Below, piece after piece: positions 20,634-28,230 of a stretch of 45,234 nt of DNA. This stretch comes from a virus: IMG/VR virus record IMGVR_UViG_3300036893_000016, positions 1-45,234 of that record; one strand, given 5' to 3'. The translations under genes were made by a program, and so were the position numbers. The notes under the pieces are model-generated. The model was not told where the DNA came from and did not search any database. It worked only from the letters and a program-made list of their open reading frames with translations. The stretch's first letter is position 1; each line of letters starts with the position of its first letter.

Positions 20634-21570
20634 AATTCTCCTTGTACCATTTAATTGTATTCAACAAACCATATTCTAAATGAATCTTCGATTTAAACCC
20701 AAATGCTTTATAGGCCAGTTTAACATCTAGGCCACAACGAGGCTTTCCATCTGGCCTTGCGGAGTTCCATACTACAACACCTTTGAATTTAGTGTATCCA
20801 CGGATCATCTCTACCAGAATTTTCATGGGAGTTTCTTCGCCTGTTCCTATATTCACAGGTTCAGGACTATCATATTTCTCGGTAGCCAAGACAATAGCCC
20901 TAGCGCAATCCTCAACATGTAGGAACTCTCTCGAAGGCGTACCAGTTCCCCAAACTTCTACTACGTCTTTCCCCTCTGTGAATTTACGGATAAGCGCCGC
21001 TACTACGTGGGAGGTTTCAAGATCAAAGTTATCCCCAGGTCCGTAAAGATTTGTGGGTATGAGATAAATGCTATTAAACCCGTACTGTTTACGATAGGCT
21101 TGAGACATAACTAAGAGCATCTTCTTGGCCAGGGCATAAGGAGCTACAGTCTCTTCTGGGTAACCTTCCCACATTTCTGTTTCCTTAAAAGGTGGGTTTA
21201 AGTGTGCTGGATAAAGACAGCTTGATCCTACATTGACAAGCTTTAGAATACCAAATTGCCTAGCTTGTTCCATTAGGTTTATTCCCATTTGCATATTGTC
21301 GTAAAACATCTGTCCAGGACGTGCCTTGATATCTCCTATCCCGCCAACGGTCGCGGCGCAATGGATAATGCAATCAGGATTAGTGTTTTGTAAAAGTTCT
21401 CTCACATGAGAAGATTCTCGTAGATCGTATTCCTTATGCGAGCAACCAAAGACATTTGGACATTTCGTTTCTAATTGTCTAATAACCTCCCTTCCAAGGA
21501 AGCCTGACGAACCAGTAACCAATATTCTTCTGTTTTTAAGTTTTATAGTTGGGGATATCGTCTTGGCCAT
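20620..21570 (-). CDS. fcl: GDP-L-fucose synthase-like NAD(P) epimerase/reductase
   Basis: 316 residues, the usual size. Rossmann motif ILVTGSSGFLGREVIRQLE (GxxGxxG at about 20-26), HCAATVGGIGDIKARPGQM, VNVGSSCLYPAHLNPPFKE, and the catalytic PYALAKK (YxxxK). EETPMKILVEMI and GKPRCGLDVKLAY are typical of Fcl/WcaG. It would make GDP-L-fucose from GDP-4-keto-6-deoxymannose, or a related sugar. No GDP-mannose dehydratase is present, so the host must supply the substrate. Start overlaps the glycosyltransferase upstream by 28 bases. Confidence 0.85.
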   Translation of the reverse strand: MAKTISPTIKLKNRRILVTGSSGFLGREVIRQLETKCPNVFGCSHKEYDLRESSHVRELLQNTNPDCIIHCAATVGGIGDIKARPGQMFYDNMQMGINLMEQARQFGILKLVNVGSSCLYPAHLNPPFKETEMWEGYPEETVAPYALAKKMLLVMSQAYRKQYGFNSIYLIPTNLYGPGDNFDLETSHVVAALIRKFTEGKDVVEVWGTGTPSREFLHVEDCARAIVLATEKYDSPEPVNIGTGEETPMKILVEMIRGYTKFKGVVVWNSARPDGKPRCGLDVKLAYKAFGFKSKIHLEYGLLNTIKWYKENCARS

Positions 21571-22325
21571 TTTGATGGGCTCCTTTGCCAGTTGTTAATA
21601 CTAATTACACATTGGGGTTTAAAATGTTTGGCCCAATAAACTCCTCTGAATAAAGGAGTATCATGTTCCATAACAGCACGATGTACAGGGCCATGGTCCG
21701 AGGATTCTTTTGGTTGCCAAGAGCAGTGATCTAGACGGTCTTTCTCAATAATAAACTTAGCTCCATAGAATTGCGCTCTCATAGACCAATCGTTATAACA
21801 ATAAGCCATCGTCTCGTATTTACAGTCAAACCCTCCTGTTGCTCCCATTAGCTGTTTAGAAATCAAGCCATTCATATACAAGCGAAAATGTAGAGGTATA
21901 TTTGGATGTCTGAAGTCTCCGTGAAACCACGCTGTATAGTACCAATCTGTAAGCATCCACTTTGACCAATTATCGCTCTCGGTATATTTACAGACCACCA
22001 CGGTTTTATAATCGAAGCCATTCCTGCAAAGAGTTTGCCATGCTTTATTCATAGTGTCTGGATCAAACTTACAGTCGTCCGTGGCAAATGAAACCCATTC
22101 AGCTTTAGCAGCAATCCAACCTAATTGAAGCGCACGAGAAGGACATCCACAATCTTGTATCAACTGAACTTCGCCTCGATAATTAAGATTCATTTCAGGA
22201 AGTTCATAAGGACTAATAAAGATTATTTCAAAGGATCCATGCCAACACATTAAAAACGAATCGTAGACAGTTTGGTACATTTCAGGACGTATGCCTGGCA
22301 CAACAAGACTTATTTGCGGTGTCAT
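21543..22325 (-). CDS. GT2-like glycosyltransferase, tandem paralogue 3
   Basis: 260 residues. ISLVVPGIRPEMYQTVYDSF, then FEIIFISPYELP, then SRALQLGWIAAKAEWVSFATDD (DD motif near 80), matching the two genes upstream in layout. The C-terminus holds MRAQFYGAKFII and HDTPLFRGVYW, then an NNW near the end. Cytoplasmic, nucleotide-sugar dependent. Start overlaps the previous stop as ATGA. Confidence 0.75.
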   Translation of the reverse strand: MTPQISLVVPGIRPEMYQTVYDSFLMCWHGSFEIIFISPYELPEMNLNYRGEVQLIQDCGCPSRALQLGWIAAKAEWVSFATDDCKFDPDTMNKAWQTLCRNGFDYKTVVVCKYTESDNWSKWMLTDWYYTAWFHGDFRHPNIPLHFRLYMNGLISKQLMGATGGFDCKYETMAYCYNDWSMRAQFYGAKFIIEKDRLDHCSWQPKESSDHGPVHRAVMEHDTPLFRGVYWAKHFKPQCVISINNWQRSPSKWPRRYPQL

Positions 22326-23050
22326 TTAAACCTCGCCTTCCATCGTTCTTCTGTATATTGCCAATTATTAAGTTCAATGTTTATACGGTCATTTGGTTTT
22401 GAATATATGTACCTGAAAGTTGCAATATCCTTCTTCATAGCATTGTGAACTGCGAAATGATCCCCTTGTCTGTTTGGCAAATGGCTACACTTAAACATAG
22501 GCTTATCCATTAAGACCATCATTTTTCCATGTTTTCTAACTCGTATGCCTAAGTCAGCATGTGCCATTGTTGTGCATTCAAAATTTTCTGCATCCCACCC
22601 TCCAAGTTCTCTTATCAATGAATTTGAGATAACCCCACAATTAAAAATAAATCCATAAGGAGGTACGCCTTCTAATTTGTACGCATCATGATATTTAAAA
22701 TAATAGTATTCTGTGGATTCCATATTTTTAGGATTTTCCCCCTCAAGGTATTTCCCAACAGGAACGCACCCATCTTTTGCTAGTCCAACGGCGTGGTCTA
22801 ATGCACCTGGAAGAAATACTCCGTCATCCGCGGCCCACGAAATATATTCACCCTCGGCCATCATTAACCCTATCTGTTGACAAGCACAAGGTGATCTATA
22901 AGAGCATCTATATTGAAGGTTAGGCGCACCAAACGGTGAAGCGTCAGGCCCTACGAAGATAATCTCCCACTCACCTTTGAAATCTACGGAATCGTAAAGC
23001 TTCTTCCAGTTGGCAGTTCTAATTCCCGGTACGATTATGCTTAATTTCAT
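22322..23050 (-). CDS. GT2-like glycosyltransferase, tandem paralogue 2
   Basis: 242 residues from ATG 23050, chosen because it overlaps the upstream stop as ATGA. LSIIVPGIRTANWKKLYDS, then WEIIFVGPDASPFG, then CQQIGLMMAEGEYISWAADD (DD near 73). Shares the VPGIR start, the IIFVGP strand, the DD motif and the C-terminal LNNWQYTEERW with its neighbours: a tandem duplication that has diverged in acceptor-side residues. Confidence 0.78.
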   Translation of the reverse strand: MKLSIIVPGIRTANWKKLYDSVDFKGEWEIIFVGPDASPFGAPNLQYRCSYRSPCACQQIGLMMAEGEYISWAADDGVFLPGALDHAVGLAKDGCVPVGKYLEGENPKNMESTEYYYFKYHDAYKLEGVPPYGFIFNCGVISNSLIRELGGWDAENFECTTMAHADLGIRVRKHGKMMVLMDKPMFKCSHLPNRQGDHFAVHNAMKKDIATFRYIYSKPNDRINIELNNWQYTEERWKARFK

Positions 23051-23841
23051 TTTTTCTCCCAACGCCCTTGTGGACCAGCTGGCACAGTGAAAATATTGTT
23101 GTAATTAAACGGTTGATGCGGCAGTAGCCTAACAGGCGATACAGTTCCATGTGTCAACGTCTTTTCGTCGTAAGTCCCGTAACCTTCCTTGACCCAACAT
23201 TCCTCTAAATATCTTCGGTCGTTTTCGTATCCTGTGCGGAAAGAGTTTTTTCCTAAGCGGTATTTTATTTTATTTATAAAACCACCATGAACTTCCTCGT
23301 GATTAAGGTAAACTCGTGATTCTGGGATATTTTCTATTACAGCACCTTTTGACAAGGCTGTCATAATAATGTCATTTTCAGCTTGACCCGAAGTAAACTG
23401 GCGATCATAACCACCACATTCCCAAAAAAACTTCCTATTCATAAAAGCCATTGGACACATCACTGGTGTGTCTTTACAATTCCTAAAAAAACAATGCTCA
23501 CTGGTAACATCTTTACTATTTTCTATTGTTGATTGAGTGTAGATACATTGAGTCGTTGATTTTTTATAGGCATCTAAAATAATGTCAAGAGCATTTGGAG
23601 CGTAAACAGCATCATCTGCCGTCCATCCAATTAATTCACCTTGGGCCATGTAGCTTGCAGCTGCATAGCATTGTGTTGGCTTAAAAGGACACCAATAATA
23701 CCAAAGATTACGTGGTAATAATGGAAGTCCTTGTGGCCCTACAGCAATGATTTCCCAAGAACATTTATTTTCTTGCAAAGAATCTACCATACGCTTCCAC
23801 CATTGAGGACGATTTGAACTCATAAATAAACTAATATCCAT
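23047..23841 (-). CDS. GT2-like glycosyltransferase, tandem paralogue 1
   Basis: 264 residues from ATG 23841, which overlaps the GT9 stop (TAATG) and follows AAGGAA; a longer start is inside the GT9 gene. ISLFMSSNRPQWWKRMVDSL, then WEIIAVGPQGLPLL, then CYAAASYMAQGELIGWTADD (DD near 75). The C-terminal third differs from the other two paralogues, so acceptor or linkage differs too. Confidence 0.75.
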   Translation of the reverse strand: MDISLFMSSNRPQWWKRMVDSLQENKCSWEIIAVGPQGLPLLPRNLWYYWCPFKPTQCYAAASYMAQGELIGWTADDAVYAPNALDIILDAYKKSTTQCIYTQSTIENSKDVTSEHCFFRNCKDTPVMCPMAFMNRKFFWECGGYDRQFTSGQAENDIIMTALSKGAVIENIPESRVYLNHEEVHGGFINKIKYRLGKNSFRTGYENDRRYLEECWVKEGYGTYDEKTLTHGTVSPVRLLPHQPFNYNNIFTVPAGPQGRWEKK

Positions 23842-24845
23842 TAAATCATTCCTTTCAAGACATCCCAAACTTCCGAAACTGTGATGTCCTTAACATTTGG
23901 TTTATAAATTAATTTAGGCAACACCATTCCTTCACGAGATTTCTCAACTTCGTATGGCAAAAAACGTCCTAAGCGTTCTGAGCCAATACAAACAGACGGC
24001 ACGTCTAAGGCACAAGCTAAGTGAATAGGTGCGGAGTCGTTAGCAATAAGTAGTGTGGAATTATTTATTCTATTGATAAAGGAAATTAAGTGCGTTTTGC
24101 CAGTCAAATTCATTACATGGCTTGGTAAATTCTTAATTGGCCTATCATTACAAACTGTTATTGTATGTCCGTATAATAAGTGCATGAGTTTGATAAATTT
24201 CCATAGAGGCCATTCTTTGCGCTTACGAAATGAGCCTGGACAAATAACAATATTTTTAACAAGATTATGCCTTGGAATTTGAGGAATGTGCGCGGTTAAT
24301 TTTGGCGCTGTGCTTTTAAAGGTTGCCCTGCCAAGCTCACGTAAAAAATCAGCATTGCGACTTAATTCATGAACGTGAGGACGCATCGGAATTGAGCGTG
24401 TAAAGTAGTTTTGTTTCTCAATCGGAAATGAACCCTCGCAAACAATCTTAGACGTTGCGCCAGAGATAGCAACTATTGGTGGTTCGAGCGTGAACTTTAC
24501 TGAATGACGGGGACAGATCACAATATCAAATCCTTGCCTGCGAATGAATAATAGAAATTGTAAACGATACCATGGATTCAAACGGAACTTCATTGTGTCT
24601 AGTGGTATAACTTCGTCCCAATATGGAAGCGACTTGGCTAGGTCGTACCAGTTTCCGTTAACTAAAAGCGTCAGGCGCTTACCGTGATAAAGCTTTCGAT
24701 ATTCTTTAGCGCTGTCTAACCAGAGAACAAAATCACCCAATTGATCTAGGCGTAAAATAAGAACGTCGTTAAAGTCGGACGGCGGAGTAAATGAAACTGC
24801 CCAATTGAATGCTGAGACGTAAAATTGTTTAAGCTTGCGAATCAT
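23841..24845 (-). CDS. GT9 (heptosyltransferase-like) glycosyltransferase
   Basis: 334 residues, family-typical length. VLILRLDQLGDFVLWLDSAK near residue 28 is the GT9 start (xRxDxxGDxxxxxP in heptosyltransferases). NIVICPGSFRKRKEWPLWKF near 190 and LLIANDSAPIHLACALDVPSVC near 273 are the GT-B C-domain donor-site motifs (SPxxHLAxALxxPxVxxxG). It would add a heptose or similar sugar to lipid A-core-type acceptors at the inner membrane. Its presence suggests an LPS- or LOS-bearing host. Confidence 0.85.
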   Translation of the reverse strand: MIRKLKQFYVSAFNWAVSFTPPSDFNDVLILRLDQLGDFVLWLDSAKEYRKLYHGKRLTLLVNGNWYDLAKSLPYWDEVIPLDTMKFRLNPWYRLQFLLFIRRQGFDIVICPRHSVKFTLEPPIVAISGATSKIVCEGSFPIEKQNYFTRSIPMRPHVHELSRNADFLRELGRATFKSTAPKLTAHIPQIPRHNLVKNIVICPGSFRKRKEWPLWKFIKLMHLLYGHTITVCNDRPIKNLPSHVMNLTGKTHLISFINRINNSTLLIANDSAPIHLACALDVPSVCIGSERLGRFLPYEVEKSREGMVLPKLIYKPNVKDITVSEVWDVLKGMI

Positions 24846-25104
24846 TTAATTTTACAATCCTAACTGTTTTTCCCGTAGAATTATCTTTAACTTTCCCACA
24901 TTCAATTAAAAACCCATCTCGTATTAATTCTGTGATCCTTGGCCTAACGTAGTTCATATCTAGTGTTCCTAAGGCATACGCAATCTCTCTATCTGTGAAA
25001 ACCTTTGTCAAGCCCCCTTCATAAACTTCCATTATCATACGCCTGCGTTCTGAAGTGTTTAATCCGTGATAACATTCTATTGAGTTATCATGAACGTTTT
25101 TCAT
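24829..25104 (-). CDS. Winged-helix DNA-binding protein
   Basis: 91 residues. LNTSERRRMIMEVYEGG, then FTDREIAYALG and LDMNYVRPRITELIRDGFLI form helix, helix, recognition helix; CGKVKDNSTGKTVRIVKL is the beta wing. Begins one base after the preceding stop, GAGGAG upstream. It heads the glycosyltransferase run and may regulate it or act as an early phage regulator. Confidence 0.7.
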   Translation of the reverse strand: MKNVHDNSIECYHGLNTSERRRMIMEVYEGGLTKVFTDREIAYALGTLDMNYVRPRITELIRDGFLIECGKVKDNSTGKTVRIVKLNDSQA

Positions 25105-25335
25105 TTAATTCTCCTCATAATGTGAGCATTCATTATCACATTGCAGTTGTGGCTGACCATCAACCATACAATTGGTGTAACATTCTGAATCAACTACCTT
25201 GCGTGGACTGTGAGCCTCTGTGTTTAATTTATCCTGTTCTGCCGCTATCCATGTAGGAGGCACGCCATCACTACCTGTGTCATTTGCATAGCAATAACTA
25301 GGTAGTAGAATCAACAGAATTAATAATTTTTTCAT
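25105..25335 (-). CDS. Small exported protein with twin CX3C
   Basis: 76 residues. Signal peptide at 1-19 (hydrophobic core, CYA before NDTG). The mature 57 residues end with SECYTNCMVDGQPQLQCDNECSH: two CX3C pairs, an arrangement that can form a disulfide-linked helical hairpin. Translationally coupled to the replication gene (ATGA). Predicted periplasmic; function unknown, possibly immunity or superinfection exclusion. Confidence 0.6.
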   Translation of the reverse strand: MKKLLILLILLPSYCYANDTGSDGVPPTWIAAEQDKLNTEAHSPRKVVDSECYTNCMVDGQPQLQCDNECSHYEEN

Positions 25336-25802
25336 TTAACACACTCCTTAAATTCTTTTGGTGGTATTGAACTAAAAGGAACTTTTGTGCTTTTGCTTTT
25401 AGCTGTTCTTTTAGCCATATCCATGCTTTTGCTTTTAATGGTAAGGTAATCATTAGGTAATGATTCCTTAACCATTGTTAATAAGTCTAATCTTTCTAGC
25501 TCTTTAATAACAGAAACAATAACAGGACGATTTGAGCGTAAGTCCCCATATTGGAAAGTGATAAAGCGAGGAATGAAGTAGAAATTACCACAATCTTTAA
25601 GCCTTCCATTAAATACATTTTTTAGTTCTTCTTCTTTAATAGTGGTTTTGCAACAAAAATTCATGAGGTCGAAGCCTTTTTTGAAAATACCAGCATGGTT
25701 GCAGTTATCAAGTATGTATTGCCAAATGGTTTTGTAATCATTGTTTAATGATATAAACCATTCGTCTTTCCACTTCTCTGTGTCTGTTAATCGTTTAGCC
25801 AT
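25332..25802 (-). CDS. Putative replication initiator, helix-turn-helix type
   Basis: 156 residues. MAKRLTDTEKWKDEWFISLN, then YKTIWQYILDNCNHAGIFK, then FDLMNFC are highly typical of the N-terminal winged-helix domain of phage replisome organisers (O/DnaD-like: xxKrfxxtxxWxdxWFxxLxxxyKLlWxYlldNCDxaGix). The second part is Ser/Lys-rich (SKSMDMAKRTAKSKSTKVP). No DnaC-like loader follows. First leftward gene, facing the AT-rich region that may hold the origin. Confidence 0.7.
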   Translation of the reverse strand: MAKRLTDTEKWKDEWFISLNNDYKTIWQYILDNCNHAGIFKKGFDLMNFCCKTTIKEEELKNVFNGRLKDCGNFYFIPRFITFQYGDLRSNRPVIVSVIKELERLDLLTMVKESLPNDYLTIKSKSMDMAKRTAKSKSTKVPFSSIPPKEFKECVK

Positions 25803-25880
25803 AAATTAAAACCCCCGCCTGGTGATGAGCCAGGTGAAGTCGGCAAGGACACGGGGGGACAAACAGTTATCCCGTTTGTT
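25803..25880 (-). promoter_or_regulatory. Structured leader upstream of the replication gene
   Basis: Just upstream of ATG 25802. Nested pairing: CCCCCG (25812-25817) with CGGGGG (25852-25857), and inside it CCTGG/CCAGG (25818-25834). Read leftward, the GGGGG that would serve as ribosome-binding site is one side of the outer stem, so folding would block translation. A second stem ACAAAC/GTTTGT lies at 25859-25879. On the + strand the second hairpin is followed by a T-rich run, so it could also end rightward transcripts. Confidence 0.5.
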
Positions 25881-26017
25881 ATTTTTCATTTTTGAATTTG
25901 TTTTGATTTTCATTCATCTATCCTTGCCTTGGTTGATGTTTGTAGTATTGCATAACTAAAAACAAAATGCAAGAAAAATTGTAATTATTTTCACTTACAA
26001 AATAAATCAAAAAACAA
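25881..26017. other. AT-rich divergent intergenic region, possible origin
   Basis: About 140 bases of A/T-rich sequence with A runs and no gene, between the leftward replication gene and the rightward late operon. It must hold the promoter of the leftward replication/sugar operon; TTGCAT followed 17 bases later by AATACT on the minus strand is a weak candidate. Its place next to the replication gene makes it the best origin candidate, but no clear iterons are visible. Confidence 0.35.
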
Positions 26018-26045
26018 TTGACCTTAGGTTTAATAGTGCTAATAT
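26018..26045 (+). promoter_or_regulatory. Rightward promoter for late operon
   Basis: TTGACC (26018-26023), 16-base spacer, TAATAT (26040-26045). A sigma70-like promoter that would give a leader of about 100 bases before ATG 26150. Confidence 0.55.
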
Positions 26046-26059
26046 TTAATTGTATTTAA

Positions 26060-26082
26060 GATTCAGCCTAATTAACTGAATC
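26060..26082 (+). promoter_or_regulatory. Leader hairpin
   Basis: Perfect seven-base stem GATTCAG/CTGAATC with a nine-base loop, 15 bases below the -10. It lies between promoter and terminator, in the position used by antitermination elements or by the 5' end of a small RNA. Confidence 0.55.
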
Positions 26083-26099
26083 TCCAATAAATTTAGAAA

Positions 26100-26131
26100 G
26101 GCATCAGCTCGCGAGCGCTGGTGCCTTTTTT
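26100..26131 (+). terminator. Intrinsic terminator in late-operon leader
   Basis: Nine-base stem GGCATCAGC/GCTGGTGCC (one G-T pair), an eight-base loop, then six T. It sits 18 bases before the ribosome-binding site of the first late gene, so it must be read through for late expression, or it ends a short RNA of about 80-90 bases. Confidence 0.8.
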
Positions 26132-26149
26132 ATTGGTTAAAAGGAAAAA

Positions 26150-26479
26150 ATGTTAGCAATGACTGAACCTTCCATGCAACACAAACCATTTGAAGCTGGC
26201 GATGGTATTGAATTAAAAATTCTCGACGACAAAATTTTAATTAGTGCGCAATGCACAACTCGGCTAAAGGAAGGAAACTTCCTCTTAGAAGCCGAGGTCA
26301 TTCACATTCAAGCTGGATCAGGAATAAAGATTTCTTCTAAAGGAAAAGATACTTTAGTTATCTCTTGTGATCTCACAAAGCTGGAAGAAAAGTTTTACGA
26401 TCTTAAAAAGAATGTTGATTCACGTTTAGAAATTATTGAAAAAATATTTATCAGTTTAAAAAAGCAATCGAAAATATAA
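26150..26479 (+). CDS. Short beta/coiled-coil protein, fibre-like
   Basis: 109 residues. GDGIELKILDDKILISA and AEVIHIQAGSGIKISSKGKD (about 18-85) have the G-x-GI-x-I pattern of fibre beta units. Then a coiled coil: LEEKFYDLKKNVDSRLEIIE. This resembles a mini-fibre or the connector used to trimerise fibres. No signal peptide. First gene after the terminator; AAAGGA precedes ATG 26150. Confidence 0.65.
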   Translation: MLAMTEPSMQHKPFEAGDGIELKILDDKILISAQCTTRLKEGNFLLEAEVIHIQAGSGIKISSKGKDTLVISCDLTKLEEKFYDLKKNVDSRLEIIEKIFISLKKQSKI

Positions 26480-27936
26480 TGCATATCCCCTACCACAATT
26501 TAATTATCCTCACAGTTGTTGCGCTCTTTTACGGGCGCATAATTAATTATCTTTTGGTAGTTGACGATCTCACACAATTTGAATTAATGAAAAACGGACA
26601 GAAGTGCGATCTTAAGACTGCGGGGTTCGTGCGTTGGATTAAATACAAGCTTTACGGATTTGGCGGGGTGTTTGGTGTTGATTTCACAAATGCACAAACG
26701 CAACGTAATTCAATACGCAAGGATCACGCTTTAACATTGTTTCTACACGCTCTTATCTGCTGTATGATTTACGAAGTTCTTGGTCATAGTGACATTTCCT
26801 TTTGGGCGGCAATTCTCTACGCAGTCAATCCCACTAATCACCAGACATCAATCTGGTCAAACGGCCGGCGTTACGCACTAAACATTGTCTTAGTGCTGGC
26901 TATGTTAGCCCTGCCTAAGCCCTGGGGACTTCTGGCGTGGGTTTGTACACCCTTCTTACACCTTACGGCCGTGTTTGCACCTGTAATGCTTGGTTGGAAA
27001 TATGCCCTGGCAATTCCAATCGCAGGTGCAATAGCCTATTATTGGCAGTATAGAGATTATCAGATGCGGATGGGAACCCAAAAGTCGGATGAAATGTTAA
27101 ACTGGAAGCCTACAAGATTGATCCCGAGCGTTAAATTGTTCGGGTTTTATTTTGTCCGCTCGTTCTGGCCAGGGCGCGTCATGATGGTTTATCCTCACCT
27201 CTACTTCTGGGGATTAACAAAAGACGGGAATAAAGATGCTCACCATATCAATGCCAAATTCGCCAGAGGCGTAATTGCGATGCTCCTTTCTGTTGTGGGA
27301 TTGATTTGTTTGCATGGGCAAGAGCGCCTCTATTTAGTTTTCTCAATTTTATCAATTGTTCAATGGTGTGGATGGTTGATGTGCACTCAACACTCCTGTG
27401 ATCGTTATACAAGTTGTGCCACGCCGTTTATGATGTACCTCGCAAGCTATCTCTCATTTACCTATCTAGGGCATTTTGCATTACCTGTCATCCTTTTCTT
27501 AACCGGTCTTTATATTGCTGAATTAAACGTGGTTATGCCAATGTATAAAAGCATTATTTCATTCCATGAATTTCACAATCACTATTATAAAGATAATATT
27601 ATAAGCCGCTCGTCGATGGTACATGGCATGATGGGAGAGAAGCAACCCATGCAAGCCTGGTATCACATTGTTGAGTCTTTAAAGTATCATCCACATGATA
27701 TGCGCATGAATTTATTAGCTGCTGAGATATGTTTGTGCATGGCGGATAAGAATGGTGCGCAGGCTCATTTGTCGATTGCGGTTAATAACTGCTACGAAGG
27801 ACAATATGAATGCCAACTTCCCGCATTCCAAGATTTGCAACGTAGAATAAATGCGCCTACTGTTTTTCCAAATGAACCAAGACCAAAGAATAAGTACGAT
27901 GGCGCAGGGAATAAAAAAGAAATGGCGCTTGTTTAA
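26479..27936 (+). CDS. GT-C-like membrane glycosyltransferase with TPR-like tail
   Basis: 485 residues. Ten or so membrane helices to about residue 365, then a soluble helical C-terminus (MQAWYHIVESLKYHPHDMRM, then AAEICLCMADKNGAQAHLS) like one or two TPR units. The first loop has DD (VVDDLTQFELM, residues 29-30), the acidic pair used as catalytic/metal site in GT-C enzymes. LTLFLHALICCMIYEVLG and LYAVNPTNHQTSIWSNGRR parallel the N-x-x-LH and HPxxxExxxWixxR segments of bacterial and TMTC-type O-mannosyltransferase-like proteins. It would use a lipid-linked sugar on the periplasmic side. Overlaps the previous stop by one base (TAATG). Confidence 0.65.
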   Translation: MHIPYHNLIILTVVALFYGRIINYLLVVDDLTQFELMKNGQKCDLKTAGFVRWIKYKLYGFGGVFGVDFTNAQTQRNSIRKDHALTLFLHALICCMIYEVLGHSDISFWAAILYAVNPTNHQTSIWSNGRRYALNIVLVLAMLALPKPWGLLAWVCTPFLHLTAVFAPVMLGWKYALAIPIAGAIAYYWQYRDYQMRMGTQKSDEMLNWKPTRLIPSVKLFGFYFVRSFWPGRVMMVYPHLYFWGLTKDGNKDAHHINAKFARGVIAMLLSVVGLICLHGQERLYLVFSILSIVQWCGWLMCTQHSCDRYTSCATPFMMYLASYLSFTYLGHFALPVILFLTGLYIAELNVVMPMYKSIISFHEFHNHYYKDNIISRSSMVHGMMGEKQPMQAWYHIVESLKYHPHDMRMNLLAAEICLCMADKNGAQAHLSIAVNNCYEGQYECQLPAFQDLQRRINAPTVFPNEPRPKNKYDGAGNKKEMALV

Positions 27937-28061
27937 TGTTGGTATTTATTGGATTAGTTATCTTTGCAGTTGCGCTAGAACACTTAGGTAAAATCATTCA
28001 AGAGAAATGGAATATCAAACATGCCGATGGTAACATTGCTTCAAGTGGTTCAAAGAACTGA
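27936..28061 (+). CDS. 41-residue membrane protein
   Basis: MLVFIGLVIFAVALEHLGKI: an N-terminal membrane helix, then a polar tail ending SSGSKN. Start overlaps the GT-C stop (TAATG), so it is translationally coupled and may be a small subunit of the membrane enzyme. Confidence 0.55.
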   Translation: MLVFIGLVIFAVALEHLGKIIQEKWNIKHADGNIASSGSKN

Positions 28062-28221
28062 GGACAATAAAATACTTATCAACCATTCGTTGCCGAATCC
28101 ATTGATTGCTTTGGATTTATTATTAGAAGTACAGAAAACACTTATTCATCAAGCTGGACAGGTAATGGAGCTCAAAAAAGAATCAGCAATCATTACGCAC
28201 CAAGAAGCGTTAATAACTTAG
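28021..28221 (+). CDS. Hypothetical 66-residue protein before terminase genes
   Basis: MPMVTLLQVVQRTEDNKILI, then LPNPLIALDLLLEVQKTLIHQ and a charged helix. The start overlaps the preceding gene by 41 bases; the true start may be later. The strand-then-PNPxxALxLLxxxxKxLxxQ layout occurs in small phage proteins near packaging genes. Function unknown. Confidence 0.55.
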   Translation: MPMVTLLQVVQRTEDNKILINHSLPNPLIALDLLLEVQKTLIHQAGQVMELKKESAIITHQEALIT

Positions 28222-28230
28222 GAGGCAAAT

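Noticed and set aside
25803-25880. Hammerhead or other known ribozyme in the control region
   Set aside because: A TGATGAG stretch is present, but the surrounding hammerhead core bases do not fit; nested stems explain it better.
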